From Tuctoria greenei (taxonomy: Eukaryota > Streptophyta > Magnoliopsida > Poales > Poaceae): 64,000 nt of DNA. A program made the translations under genes and the position numbers. The first letter of the stretch is position 1; the number at the start of each line of letters is the position of its first letter. The stretch lies in the NCBI GenBank assembly GCA_036927565.1, contig JAYESD010000005.1, forward strand, positions 16,088,565 to 16,152,564, in the 5' to 3' direction. This document shows positions 10,788-23,694 of the stretch, piece by piece. The notes under the pieces were generated by a model, which saw only the letters and a program-made list of their open reading frames with translations, was not told where the DNA came from and ran no database searches.

Positions 10788-11052
10788 AATTGGTATCAGA
10801 GCCACAGGTTGACCATAGGATGCGACCTAGATAGAATGGACACTTTAGAGCACATAGGAACACTCAAGAATCGATGTGTTTTTGCTTGGTGTGTTGTTTG
10901 CTATATATTTTTTGCTTATGTGCTTAATAGAGGATTTTGGGATGCTTTAGCATTGCCATGTCCACCTAAGCTAGTTAGTTGCTTAGTTTCATATCCCTTG
11001 ATGCATATAGTTGGGGATGTTTTCTAATTCTTACCTATGTATTTTCTTGGGG
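10788..11052 (+). other. Primer-binding site and leader of Gypsy E1
   Basis: AATTGGTATCAGAGCCACAGG (10788-10808) directly follows the LTR end and matches initiator-Met tRNA. The roughly 240-bp leader is A/T-rich with no gene. It contains GATGCTTTAGCATTGCC, also seen in E2 and, reversed, in D. Confidence 0.85.
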
Positions 11053-12430
11053 ATGACTCGCAACCAGAGGGATGGCAATGATGAGGAGGAGAACAATGGA
11101 GCACCCCAGAACCACAATGGACAAGGACCCGCTCAGGGAGCTATCAATATTAAGCAGCTATTGGCTATGCAGAAACAGCTCATACAGACCATGATACAGA
11201 CTATAGGACAGCTGTAGGCTGATAACATCAACAACCAGCCCCACATGCCTCCACCGCCACCCCCACCTCCTCATAACCCGTTGGGAGAGTTTATGAGGAC
11301 TAGGCCACTGACCTTTGCTCAAGCCGCTGAACCTATGGACGCTGATGATTGGCTCAAGTCCGTGGAAAATAAGCTAGCCATTGTCACATGCAGCGACCGG
11401 GAGAAGGTCCTATTTGCTTCTCATCAACTAGTTGGAGTAGCTGCGGATTGGTGGGATTCTTTAGCAATGCTCATGAGAACCAAGAGATAATTACTTGGGT
11501 TGAATTCAAGGAAAGTTTCCATTCTCATTATGTGCGAGGAGGAGTTATGATTTTGAAGAGGCAATAATTTGAGAACCTGAGGCAAGGAATATCGAGTGTG
11601 GGTGAATATCTCAAAAAATTCACTCAACTTATGCGCCTGAGGATGTGAGCCGGGAAAACCGGAAGCAATATTTGTTTATGAGGGGTCTTAACAATGAGAT
11701 CCAAGTGCAATTGCTGAATTGTGATTATGCCAACTTCCAGAAGCTTGTGGACAAAGCAATTTTTGTGAGAACAAGGTCCGGGAGATGGAGCAAGACAACA
11801 AGAGGAAGGCGCGGTATCAAGGACAGCAACAAGGAAGTAATGTGCGCCCTCGCTTTGCGCCTCCTAATGCACCATACTTCAACTCTTCTGCGCCTACTCA
11901 TCGCCCTGGATTTGCACCGCGCCCAGCTCAGTTTGTGCAAAAGCGCCCTGTTTTGCAAGAACCTAGGCCTCCAATGCCTTATGCACCCCGTGCTAATTTT
12001 CCTGGTGCAAATGTGCAAAACCAAGCTCGTCTCAATAATTCTGGTGGAGTAAAGAAGTGCTATACTTGTGGAGGAGCTGGACACTTTGCACATCAATATC
12101 CTAAGTTAGGCCTTGGTCAAGGAAGCAATGCGCCGAGGCAAAATGGAGGACAGCCGCAAGGAAACTGTGGACAGCAGAATTTCGCTCGTGGCAACGTGAA
12201 TCATGTCTCTACGGAGGATGCTCAACAAGCGGATGACGTGGTGACTAGTATGTTTCTCGCAAACTCCAACCCGGCGACTATGTTATTTGATTCTGGAGCA
12301 TTGCACTCATTCATTGAATCGAAATATGTTGCCAAGTATAGTTTGCCTATCTCTCATATGAAGTTTACTCTATTGGTTTAGTTTCTGGAGGAGAGATGAG
12401 CACAAATAAAGTATGTCCAAAAGTAAGCCT
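11053..12430 (+). pseudogene. Gypsy gag-protease (element E1)
   Basis: Opens MTRNQRDGNDEEENNG at ATG 11053. A TAG stops it at 11215, and a frameshift near 11463 is followed by several frames to about 12395. Gag core pieces: DDWLKSVENKLAIVTC, EKVLFASHQLVGVAADWW, MRGLNNEIQVQLLNCDYA. The zinc knuckle CYTCGGAGHFAHQY (about 12058) has Tyr in place of the last Cys. The aspartic protease motif MLFDSGALHSF (about 12280) keeps its Asp. The proline run PPPPPPPPH near 11250 is typical of this family. Non-functional. Confidence 0.88.
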
Positions 12431-15400
12431 TAAAATAAGGGGGTAGACTTTTCCGCCAGCCTCATTGTTTTGGATTCTCAAGGATTGGACATTATATTTG
12501 GTATGGATTGGTTGAGGAAGCACAATGGAGTTATTGAGTGTGCCACGAAGGGGGTGAAGTTGACCAACGAGGAAGGGATCACCGTAGAATTTGAAGCAAC
12601 TCAACACGCTCCGAAGCAATTGGAGCTGAATCATATGGACGGCACCGCAATTGAGGAGATTTCGGTGGTGTGTGATTTTTTAGATGTTTTTCCGGATGAG
12701 TTGCCAGGTATGCCACCTGACCGAGACGTTGAGTTTGTTATTGATTTAATATCTGGAACTGCACCTATAGCTAAGAGGCCGTATATGATGCCTCCTATGG
12801 AATTAGCGGAGCTCAAGAAGCAGATTCAAGAGCAACTAGAGAAGGGTTTTATCCGCCCCGATTCTTTGCCTTGGGGAGCGCCCGTGCTCTTTGTGGATAA
12901 GAAGGATGGGTCGCAAAGGATGTGTGTGAATTACTGAGCTCTCAACGAGGTGACCATCAAGAACAAGTACACCTTGCCCCGTATAGATGACTTGTTTGAT
13001 CAGATGAAGGGTGCTTGTGTATTCTCCAAGATTGATTTGAGGTCGGGATACTTTCAAATGATGATTAGACCATCGGACATACCCAAGACAGCATTTAGGA
13101 CACGATATGGATCTTACAAGTACACCGTGATGTCCTTTGGATTGAAAAATGCGCCTGCCTACTTTATGTACCTCATGAATAAGGTCTTTATGGAGTACTT
13201 GGATAAGTTTGTTGTGGTGTTCATTGATGACATTATGATCTACTCGAAGGATGAGAAGGAACATGAGGAACACTTGAGGCTTACGTTGCAGAAATTGGGG
13301 GAGCACCAATTGTACGCAAAGTTCAACAAGTGCCAGTTTTGGTTGAAATAGGTGTCGTTTCTGGGTCATATCATCTCGGGAGGAGGAGTATCGGTCGACC
13401 CCTGAAAAGTGAGGGATATGTTAAAATGGGATCCACCACAAAATGTAAAGGAAATAAGGAGTTTTCTTGGGATGGCTGGGTATTACCTTGATTCATCAAG
13501 GACTTTTCCAAGATAGCCAAGCCAATGACAGAGTTGCTAATGAAGGGAAAGGCTTTCCGATGGACTGAAGCATGTCAAAACAGTTTTGAAGACCTAAAGA
13601 AGAGGTTAACTACAGCCCTAGTTTTGGTTTTGCCGGGTGTAAGCAAAAGTTTCGACATATATTGTGATGCGTCGAGACAAGGACTTGGATGTGTATTGAT
13701 GCAAGAAGGTCAAGTGGTTGCATATGCATCGAGGCAATTGAATAAACATGAGCAGAATTATCCAACACATGATTTGGAAATCGCAGCTGTGGTACACGCA
13801 TTGAAGATTTGAAGACACTACATCCTTGGACATAGGTGTGAAATTTATACGGATCACAAAAGTCTCAAGTATATTTTCACACAAACAGATCTGAATTTGA
13901 GGCAACAAAGATGGTTGGAGCTCATCAAAGATTATGATTTGGGTATCAATTATCATCTAGGGAAGACTAATGTAGTGGCCGATGCCTTGAGCCGGAAAGG
14001 AGTAAGTCATCAACTCGTAGTTCGAGAATTACCATCCGAGTTATGTAAGGAGTTTGAACGGTTGAATCTTGGATTTGTAAATGAGACGGAGATGATGGTG
14101 TTAAACCCAACCTTAGAGCAAAAAATTTGGGAAGGTCAAACTAAGGATGAGGAAATTCAAGAAATCAAGGAAAGGACCCACGAAGGGAGAGAATTTAGAT
14201 TCGATGAGGATGAACATGGTACTCTATGGATTGGTAAGAGGATTGTTGTGCCTGGTGTGAAGCATATTTGGGAGACAATACTAAAGGAGGCACATGACTC
14301 ACCTTACTCAATTCATCCCGGTTGTACAAAGATGTACAAATACTTGATGACATGTTATTGGTGAGATAGCATGAAAAAGGACATAGCTGAACATGTAGCA
14401 TTGTGTGATGTGTGTCAACGAGTCAAGGCGGAACATCAAAGGCCAGCTGAATTATTTTAACCATTGAAGATTCTAGAATGGATGTGGGAAAAAATCGGCA
14501 TGGACTTTATAGTTGGTCTACCGCGTACCCAGTCCGGGTATGACTCAATTTGGTTGATCATGGATCGATTAACCAAGTCAGCTCATTTTATTCCTATCAA
14601 GACCAAGTATATAGCTGCACAATTGGATGAAATATACATGGAGCATATTGTGTGTTGACATGGGGTCCAAAAGAAGATAGTCTCGGATAGAGGTTCTCAA
14701 TTTACCTCCAGATTTTGGCAGAAATTGCATGAAGCATTGGGAACAAGGTTGAATTTCAGCTCAGCATATCACCCTCAAACGGATGGACAAACCGAGAGAA
14801 CCAATCATATTTTGGAGGACATGCTAAGAGCTTGTGCTTTGAAGCATGGGAACAGTTGGGACAAGAGCTTGCCATATGCAAAATTTTCATACAACAATAG
14901 TTACCAAGCAAGTTTGAAGATGTCACCTTATGAAGCACTATATGGAAGGAAGTGTAGGACACCTTTGTTCTGGAATGAGACAAGAGAAACTCAAGTATTT
15001 GGTCCGGATGTATTGCAAGAAGCTGAAAAACATGTTCAGGTAATCCGTGAGAACTTGAAGGCCGCTCAATCAAGGCAAAAAGGCTATGCGGACAATAGAA
15101 GAAGAAAACTAGCCTTTGAAGTAGGAGACTTCGTTTACCTCAAGGTGTCACCAATGAGAGGTCATAAGAGGTTTAACATAAGAGGCAAGCTAGCACCTCA
15201 TTACATTGGGCCATTCAAGATTTTGGACAAAAGAGGAGAAGTAACATATAAGTTGGAGATGACAGCTCATCTTTTAGATGTCCATGATGTGTTACATGTT
15301 TCCCAACTCAAGAAGTGCTTGAGAGTACCGGAAGAACAAGTGCCTATGGAAGAATTGGAGCTAGAGGAATATTTGACTTATGCCAAGCAACCGATCAAAA

Positions 15401-15583
15401 TCTTGGAAAACAAGGAGAGAGTCATAGGGAACAAGATGACTCGATGGTCTAAAGTGCAATGGAAGCACCACACAGAAAAAGAATCAACATGGGAGCTAGA
15501 AGATGATCTCAAGAAAGAATTTCCCTATCTTTTCTCTTCCACGTCGAATCTCGAGGGCGAGATTCATTTTAAGGGGGTATGTT
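12431..15583 (+). pseudogene. Gypsy pol: RT, RNase H, integrase, chromodomain (element E1)
   Basis: Domains in order: RT (FGMDWLRKHNGVIEC; FSKIDLRSGYFQM; catalytic VVFIDDIMIYSK near 13220), RNase H (IYCDASRQGLGCVLM near 13655), integrase (zinc-binding region near 14290-14420; GMDFIVGLPRTQSGYDSIW near 14499; HPQTDGQTERTN near 14770) and a C-terminal chromodomain-like end (WELEDDLKKEFPYLFSS). The last feature marks Tekay/Del chromoviruses, which often target heterochromatin. Stops at 12935, 13349, 13403, 13810, 14362, 14458 and 14656 break the frame; several look like CGA or TGG to TGA changes. Non-functional. Confidence 0.9.
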
Positions 15584-18469
15584 TGTAACACCCTCATTTT
15601 CACGCATCGTGCCCTGCATACATTCATATATGTGTATAACATTAATACACCTAAAAAGGAATAAGTTTAAAATTGATTTGGAACAAAACCACACTTAAGA
15701 ATTCTGGGAAGTGCGGACTAGTCCGTTTTTGGTGCAGACTAGTCCGATTTCTCTCTGACCTCGATCAGACTTGTCTGTTTTTCTACGGACTAGTCTGTTT
15801 TTGCCTTGGGACACTTTCGGACTTGTCTGGTCTTGTTCGGACTAGTCTGGTGTTCCAATTCCCTTGGAGATTTCGCTAAGTCCCTGGACTTGTACGGACT
15901 AGTCCGGTATTCTAGTGGACTTGTCCGTTTTCCTCTCTGACTAAAGTCAGACTTGTCTGATTTTTGGCCATAGTTGTCCGTTTTTCCCCTTTGTATAAGT
16001 TTGGACTTGTTCGATGTATAGTCCGGACTTGTCCAATTTCTCTCAAGACAACTTCGGACTAGTCTGACCCTTTTCAAACTTGTCCAATATATCGTGACTC
16101 CGAGTTGATCTTTTATTTCACGACTTGTTTCTTGGGTTTTACATTAAGTGGTCCCTAGGACGTCATGCCTAACTCTTTTAGAGCCCATGTGGGACTCTAA
16201 ACCGACCTCTACTCATCTCAAACTCGAAATCCATCTAACTCTAGCCTCTACCTCTATCTAAACAACCCCACCCCTTGGCTTGACATCTATTTGCCACTTT
16301 TCAACCACACCCAAACCCTATTTCGTGGAGAGCCGCCATCAAGGAGGGAGAACGATATCCCAAGCATGAAGAAGAAGAGGAGGAAACGAAAGAGGATCAA
16401 GATATCCATCAAGTTTCATTCTACACCACCCAAATCGTCTCCAAGTTCATCATCAACCCTAGATAGTCAAGATCTAAGTGTTGCCTCCAAGATCCTTGAT
16501 TCATTAGAGTTCTAAGCACCTGATATATCTTCTACTTCCTTTTCCTTACGTGAATTCAACCCCAAATCTCCAAATTCATATCGATCTAAAAAACCCTAAT
16601 ATGCTGTTCTCGCGAAGTGCGGACTAGTCCGGCCTCATGCGGACTTGTCCGATATTCCTAGTTAATTTGTGTTGAATTAAATATAAAATTTGATTGAATC
16701 AAATACAAACCTGTGTAAACTTGTTAAAAGTTATTAGAACTAGTATGTGATCATTAAAAGAAACTCATTAACAAGTCCACCTTGCATTTGCATTAATCAT
16801 GCATGTCATGTCATATTGAGTAATATGTGTGCACTCTTTGATTGTGTTTCTTGTCTTGCATGTTTATTGTGCGGATTAGACGGATTTGCGCTAGAGAGTG
16901 CTGCAAAGGATCTCCAGCGCCAAGAGTTTGAATGATTTGATCCGAACCAATCCCAAGAGCAAGGAAAGTGTTCTTGAAGCATATTGATCCTATTTTAAAA
17001 TAAATGTTTTGTTTGGAAAACTGCATGCTTGTGTCAATTTGATGGGAATCCTATGATAGGAAGTTTACTAGATTTGTTTAACCACCCTTGTCACCTGGAA
17101 TTCATGGTAGAGAGTCGGGAAGAGCTTTTTTTATCTTTTTTGCTTCGCTTAATTAATTGGGTTGAAAAGACAACTACACCACTTAACTTAATAAGGAACC
17201 TATGAGATTTGATTAAAATGAACTGGTTAATATGATATGGTAATGTGTGATCTAAGAAAGCCTAGTATGCGGATGAGTTGGATGTCATGGTGGTTTGCTT
17301 GCTTTAGATCTAAGGACCGGTTCATGCGAGAATAAGCCAGGACTACAGTGCCACCACGAGGCCAAGTATGAGTGCGGTGTAGCTGATTAATTAGGGCTTT
17401 TCCACTGCTATTGGGACCATTAGCGATGCTCGGGGAAGGGGTAGTCGGATTGGGTTTGATGATGATTGGTGGGACTACCCTGGGATCCGAATGGCTCAAG
17501 AGGGGGCCCTTGGTTGAAGATGTGTTATGTAGGAGACATCGCCACCGGTGAAACCTTAGTGGGGTCTAAATAGGCTAGTAGTCCCTTTGTAAAGGCTATT
17601 TTGTGATCTCTTGGCCATACACCAAAGTAAGTGTAATTGGCATAAGGGAGGTTCTTTAGTCGCCGACGGGTGATGAAATCACAAACACGTGGGTAAAGCA
17701 GTACAAACTCTGCAGAGTCTAATAAACTATCATGATAGTTGTGCTCTCGGTTATGAACACCTGGACACCTTCCATGATTAGAGGGAAACTTGGTATTGGG
17801 ATGGTTTGGTAATGGTTATAGTTGGTAATATGGTTATGCCTGAATATGGATTAAATTCTGGTATTGAATATGGTTATTGGCAATGGTGAAATCTGGTATA
17901 TGGATGATGGATATGGAATATGGATTGGTACTATATCATTAATTACGGTTTATGATGGGTTTATTCACATACATGATATATATTGCTTTTCAAATGTTTT
18001 AGTGTACTTTTCAGCACTCAACCATTATTATATTCGTCATTTGTATCAGCTACATGTCATACTTTTCACACTTGCTGAGTACGACATGTACTCACTCTTG
18101 CAATCCCCCCACCAACAGTTGTACGTCAGGATTGGGAGTATAACAATGATAATGCGGAGTTCTAGGCCGTGTCTACAATCAGCTTTGCTTGTGGAGTGTT
18201 GGAGCTGCGCTATACCCTATTTGCTTATGCTGCGTAGTTGCTTAGTTGCTTGTTTAGTTTATTTCCACTGCATTAGTTGAACTTATCATTAATATTCATT
18301 AGTGTCTGTATTCAAGGACGTTATGAATCCTGTAATAAAAGTGGTTAATTAATCTTGTTCTGTTGTAATTTTCTGTATACTCTTTTGTGAATGCACTCGT
18401 GTATGTGTGTTGAACATCCTGGGCATACATATGCGTTCACTTGGTTCATTTTCGGAACCGGGTGTCACA
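15584..18469 (+). repeat. 3' LTR of Gypsy E1 (full length)
   Basis: 2886 bp from TGTAACACCCTCATTTTC to GGAACCGGGTGTCACA, preceded by the polypurine tract TTTTAAGGGGG. It holds a palindromic motif array (15714-16090), a decayed TATA site (CTCTATCTAAAC near 16252) and a Lys/Arg-coding leader near 16360. Two more motifs lie at 16618-16652, and the long remainder has no gene. The terminal TGTAACACC/GGTGTCACA pair is nearly inverted. Confidence 0.92.
15714..16090 (+). promoter_or_regulatory. Palindromic motif array in the E1 LTR U3
   Basis: Many copies of CGGACTAGTCYG and CGGACTTGTCYG, for example at about 15715, 15896 and 15903. The flanking spacers differ from the Copia arrays, but the 12-bp core is the same. 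The TATA-like site follows about 160 bp downstream. Confidence 0.75.
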
Positions 18470-18872
18470 CTACGTGTCATACTTTTCCACACTTGCTGAG
18501 TACGACATGTACCCACCCTTGCAATTCTCCCACCAACAGTTGCAGGTCCAAATTGGGAGTATAACGATGATAATGCGGAGTTCTAGGCCGTGTCTACCGC
18601 CAGCTTTGCCTGTGGAGTTTTGGAGTTGCGCTATCCCTTATGCTTAGTTGGCTTAATTAGTTTATTTCCGCTGCATTAGTTCAACTTGTCATGAATATTT
18701 ATTAGAGCTTGTATTCGAGAATATTTTGAATTCTGTAATAAAAGTGCTTAATGAATCTTGTTCTATGGTAATTTTCTGGATATCCTTTTATGAATGCACT
18801 CGTGTATGTGTGTTGAACGTCTTGGGCATACATATGCGTTCACTTGATTCATTTTCGGAACCGGTTGTCACA
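18470..18872 (+). repeat. Partial LTR (last 403 bp) at the E1/E2 junction
   Basis: Begins CTACGTGTCATACTTTTCC directly after the E1 LTR end and matches the last part of the LTR (from about 18045), ending GGTTGTCACA before the E2 primer-binding site. It serves as the remnant 5' LTR of E2, giving the order LTR - partial LTR - internal region. Confidence 0.88.
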
Positions 18873-19142
18873 AATTGGTATCAGAGCCACAGGTTAATCG
18901 TAGGACGCAACCTAGATAGAATGGACATTTTAGAGCACATAGGAGCACTCAGGAATCGATGTGTTTTTGCTTGATGTGATGTTTGTTATATATTGGTTGC
19001 TTGTGTGCTTAATAGAGGATTTTGGGATGCTTTAGCATTGCCATGTCCACCTAGGCTAGTATAGCTAGTTGTTTAGTTTCATATCCCTTGATGCACATAG
19101 TTGGGGACGTCTTCTAAATTCTTATCTCTTGCTTTTCTTCAG
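18873..19142 (+). other. Primer-binding site and leader of Gypsy E2
   Basis: AATTGGTATCAGAGCCACAGG at 18873 matches initiator-Met tRNA. A leader of about 250 bp without a gene follows and is collinear with the E1 leader. Confidence 0.85.
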
Positions 19143-20560
19143 ATGGTGAGGACTCGCAACCAGAGGGATGGAAATGATGAAGAGGAGAATAATGGAGCAC
19201 CTCAGAACAACAATGGACAAGGGCCTGCTCATGGAGCTATCAACATTGGGCAACTTTTGGCTATGTAAAACCAGCTCATGTAGACCATGATACAGACTAT
19301 AGGACAGCTACAGGTTGGTAACATCAACAATCAGCCCCACATGCCTCCACCGCCACCCCGCCTCCTCATAACCGGTTGGGAGAGTTCATGAGGACTAGAC
19401 CGTCAACCTTTGCTCAAGCCGCTGACCCTATGGATGTTGATGACTGGCTTAAGTCCTTGGTGAAGAAGCTAGCTATTGTCCAATGCAGTGACCAGGAGAA
19501 AGTGCTTTTTGCTTCTCATCAACTTGTTGGAGCAGCTGCAAATTGGTGGGATTCTTTATGTAATGATCATGAGAATCAGGAGAGGATTACTTGGGACGAA
19601 TTCAAGGAGAGCTTCCATTCTCATTATGTGTCGAAAGGAGTTATGATTTCGAAGAGGCAAGAATTTGAGAACTTGAGGCTAGAAAAATTGAGTGTGGGTG
19701 AAGATCTTAATAAATTCACTCAACTCTCAAGGTATGCACCTGAGGATGTGAGCTGGGATAGCCGGAATCAATACTGGTTCATGAGAGGCTTGAACAATGA
19801 AATCCAAGTGCAATTGCTGGATTGTGATTATGCCAACTTCTAGAAGCTTGTGGACAAGGCAATCGTTGTGGATAACAAGGTCCGTGAGATGGAGCAAGAC
19901 AACAAGAGGAAAGCGCCACATCAAGGACAACAACAAGGAAGTAATGTGCGCCCTCGCTTTGCACCACCCAATGCACCATATTTCAGCTCTTCTGTGCCTA
20001 CTCATCGCCCTGGTTATGCACCACGCCCAACTCAATTTGTGTAGTTGCGCCCTGTTGTGCAAGCACCTAGGCCTCCAAGGCCTTATGCACCTCGTGCCAA
20101 CTTTCCTGGTGCAAATGTTCAAAATCAAGCTCGTCCAAATAATTCTGGTGGAGTAAAGAAGTGCTATACTTGTTGAGAAGCTGGACACTTTGCGCATCAT
20201 CCCTAAGTCAGGCCTTGGTCAAGGAAGCAATGCGCCGAGGCAAAACCCAAGACCCAATGGAGGACAGGCGCAAGGAAACCGTGGTCAGCAGAATTTTGCT
20301 CACGACAACATGATCCATGTTTCTACGGAGGATGCGCAACAAGCGGATGACGTGGTGATTGGTATGTTTCTCGCAAACTCCAACCCGACGACTATGTTAT
20401 CTTATTCTGGAGCATCGCATTAATTCATTGCATCGAAATATGTTGCCAAGTATAGTTTTCCTATCTCTCATATGAAGTTTACTCTATTGGTTAAGTCTCT
20501 TGGAGGAGATACGAGGTCAAATATAGTATGTCCGAAAGTAAGCCTTAGAATAAGGGTGGT
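19143..20560 (+). pseudogene. Gypsy gag-protease (element E2)
   Basis: ATG 19143 (MVRTRNQRDGNDEEENNG) begins gag. TAA and TAG stops near 19267 and 19280 and a frame break in the proline run are followed by an open core (19376-19843: DDWLKSLVKKLAIVQC, LVGAAANWWDSL, ITWDEFKESFHSHYV). A TAG at about 19841 leads to 19850-20044. The zinc-knuckle region is damaged (CYTC then TGA at about 20174). In the protease the motif reads MLSYSGASH, so the catalytic Asp is replaced by Tyr. Non-functional. Confidence 0.87.
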
Positions 20561-23500
20561 AGATTTCCTCGCCAACCTCATTGTTTTCGATTCTTAAGGA
20601 TTGGACATTATACTTGGTATGGACTGGTTGAGGAAGCACAATGGAGTTATTGAGTGTGCCACGAAGACGGTGAAGTTGACCAATGAGGAAGGGATCACCA
20701 TAGAATTTGAAGCATCTCAACACGCACGAAAGCAATTGGAACTGAACCACATGGACGGTGCCGCAATTGAGGAGATTTCGGTGGTGTGTGAATTTTTGGA
20801 TGTGTTTCCAGATGAGTTGCCAGGTATGCCACCTGATCGAGACATTGAATTTGTTATTGATTTAATACCTGGAACTGCACCTATAGCTAAGAGGCCGTAT
20901 AGGATGCCCCCTAAGGAATTAGCGGAGCTTAAGAAGCAGATTCAAGAGCAACTAGAGAAGGGTTTTATTTGCCCAAGCTCTTCACCTTGGGGAGCGCCCG
21001 TTTTATTTGTAGATAAGAAGGATGGATCCTAAATAATGTGTGTAGACTATTGAGCTCTCAATGAGGTGACAATCAAGAACAAGTAGACCTTGCAACACAT
21101 AGAAGACTTGTTTGATTAGATGAAGGGTGCTTGTGTTTTCTCTAAGATTGATTTGAGGTCGGGATACTTTCAAATGAAGATTAGACCATCAGACATACCC
21201 AAGACAGCTTTTAGGACACGATATGGATCCTATGTGTACACCGTGATGTCCTTTGGATTGATAAATGCGTCTGCCTACTTTATGTACCTCATGAATAAGG
21301 TCTTCATGGAGTACTTGGATAAGTTTGTAGTAGTGTTCATTGATGACATTATGATCTACTTGAAGGATGAGAAGGAACACGAGGAACACTTGAGGCTCAC
21401 ATTGCAGAAATTGAGGGAGCACCAATTGTATGCCAAGTTCAGCAAGTGTTAGTTTTGGTTGAAAGAGGTGTCGTTTTTGGGTCATATCATCTCAGGAGGA
21501 GGAGTATCGGTTGACCCAGGAAAAGTGAGGGACGTGTTAAAATGGGAGCCCCCAAAGAATGTAAAGGAGATTCGGAGTTTTCTTAGGATGGCTGGATATT
21601 ACCGTCGATTCATCAAGGACTTTTCCAAGATAGCCAAGCCAATGACGGAGTTGCTAATGAAGTGGAAAGCTTTTCAATGGACCCAAGCTTATCAAGAAAG
21701 TTTTGAGGAGTTGAAGGAAAGGTTAACAACAGCCCCAATCTTGATACTGTCGGATGTGAGCAAAAGTTTTGTTATTTATTGTGATGCATCAAGACAAGGA
21801 CTTGGATGTGTGCTCATGCAAGAAGGTCAAGTGGTTGCATATGCATCGAGACAATTGAAGAAACATGAGCAGAATTATCCAACACATGACATGGAACTTG
21901 CAACTGTGGTACACACATTGAAGATTTTGAGACACTACATCCTTGGACATAGGTGTGAAATTTACACAGATCACAAGAGTCGTAAGTATATTTTCACGCA
22001 AACGGATCTTAATTTGAGGCAACGAACATGGTTGGAGCTCATCAAGGATTATGATTTGGGAATCAATTATCACCCGAGAAATGCCAATGTAGTGGTCGAT
22101 GCTTTGAGTTAGAAAGGAGTAAGTCACCAACTCACGGTACGAGAGCTACCATCCGAGCTATGCAAGGAGTTTGAATGATTGAAACTCGGATTCATCAACG
22201 AGATGGGGATGATGGATTTAAATCCGACCTTGGAGCAAGAAATCCGAGAGGGTCAGATAAATGATGAGGAAATCCAACAAATCAAGGAAAGAACCCAAGA
22301 AGGGAGAGAATTCAGATTTGATGAGGATGAACATTGCACTTTATGGCTTGGTAAGAGGATTGTCGTACCTAATGTGAAGCATATTCGGTAGACAATACTA
22401 AAGGAGGCACATGAATCGCCATACTCAATTCATCCTGGATGCACAAAGATGTACAAGGACTTGAAAACTTGCTATTGGTGGGATAGCATGAAAAAGGACA
22501 TAGCTCAATACGTAACCCTATGTGATGTGTGCCAACGATTCAAGGCAGACCATCAAAGGCCAGCTAGATTATTGCAACCATTGAAGATCCCATAATGGAA
22601 GTGGGAAGAAATTGGTATGGACTTTATAGTTGGTTTACCATGTACACAGTACGGTTATGACTCTATTTGGGTAATCGTGGATCGTTTATCCAAGTCAGCT
22701 CATTTTGTTCATGTCAAGACCACCTATACCACCGCGAAGCTGGCATATTTATATATGGAGCACATTGTGTGCCGACATGTGGTACCAAAGAAGATAGTGT
22801 CGGATAAAGGTTCTCATTTTTCTCTAGATTTTGGCAAAAGATGCATGAAGCTTTGGGAACAAGGTTGAATTTTAGCTCAGCATATCACCCTCAAACGGAT
22901 GGACAAACTAAGAGGACCAACCAGATTTTAGAGGATATGTTAAGAGCTTGTGCCTTGAAGCATGGGAAAAGTTGGGAGGAGAGCTTGCCATATGCAGTAT
23001 TTTCTTACAACAATAGCTACCAAGCAAGCTTGAAGATGTCACCTTATGAAGCACTATGTGGAAGGAACTGTAGGACACCTTTATTCTGGAATGAGACAAG
23101 AGAAACTCAAGTACTTGGTCCAGATGTGTTGATAGAAGCTGAAAAGCAAGTTCAGATTATTCAAACTTGAGGGCTGCTCAATCAAGGAAAAAAGGTTATG
23201 TGGATAATAGGATAAGGAAACTAGCCTTTGAAGTAGGAGATTTTGTTTACCTTAAGGTGTGACCAATGCAAGGTCATAAGAGGTTTAACATAAGAGGCAA
23301 GTTAACACCTCGCTATTGGGCCATTCAAGATTTTGGACAAACGAGGGAAAGTAGCCTATAAATTGGAGATGCCAACTCACTTATCGGATGTTCATGATGT
23401 GTTTCATGTTTCCCAACTCAAGAAGTGTTTAAGGGTGCTGGAAGAACAAGTGCCAATGGAAGAATTAAAATTAGAGGCAGATTTGACATATGCCGAGCAA

Positions 23501-23694
23501 CCGGTCAAAAATTTGGAAACCAAGGAGAGAGTTACAAGAAACAAGGTCATCAGATGGTGTAAAGTTCGATGGAAGCATCATATGGAATCAGAGGCAACAT
23601 GGGAGTTGGAGGATAATCTCAAGAAAGAATTTCCCTATCTCTTCTCTTCCGCGTCGAATCTCGAGGGCGAGATTCATTTTAAGGGGGGTAGGTT
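20561..23694 (+). pseudogene. Gypsy pol: RT, RNase H, integrase, chromodomain (element E2)
   Basis: The same order as E1: RT entry (ILGMDWLRKHNGVIEC, 20601 on), RT core (FSKIDLRSGYFQMKIRPSD; VVFIDDIMIYLKDE near 21330), RNase H (IYCDASRQGLGCVLM near 21775), integrase (GMDFIVGLPCTQYGYDSIW near 22613; HPQTDGQTKRTN near 22890) and a chromodomain-like end (WELEDNLKKEFPYLFSS). A long frame of 217 codons (21459-22112) survives. Stops or frameshifts lie near 21030, 21053, 21450, 22112, 22176, 22389, 22594, 22850, 23168 and 23262. Non-functional. Confidence 0.9.

Larger units (their letters stand above)
10397..15583 (+). mobile_element. Element E1: Tekay/Del-type Gypsy, 5' LTR remnant and internal region
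   Basis: The last 391 bp of a 5' LTR (10397-10787, ending GGTGTCACA) are followed by a primer-binding site, leader, gag-protease and pol, then a polypurine tract and a full 3' LTR (15584-18469). It is closely similar to E2 and D. Gag and pol are broken by many nonsense changes. The element belongs to a Gypsy block inside Copia G. Confidence 0.9.

Noticed and set aside
16291..16515. Short basic frame in Gypsy LTRs (16291-16515, 35370-35594, 54824-55063)
   Set aside because: It recurs at the same place in each LTR just after the TATA box. It is probably transcribed leader; conservation as protein cannot be shown because the copies are LTR duplicates.
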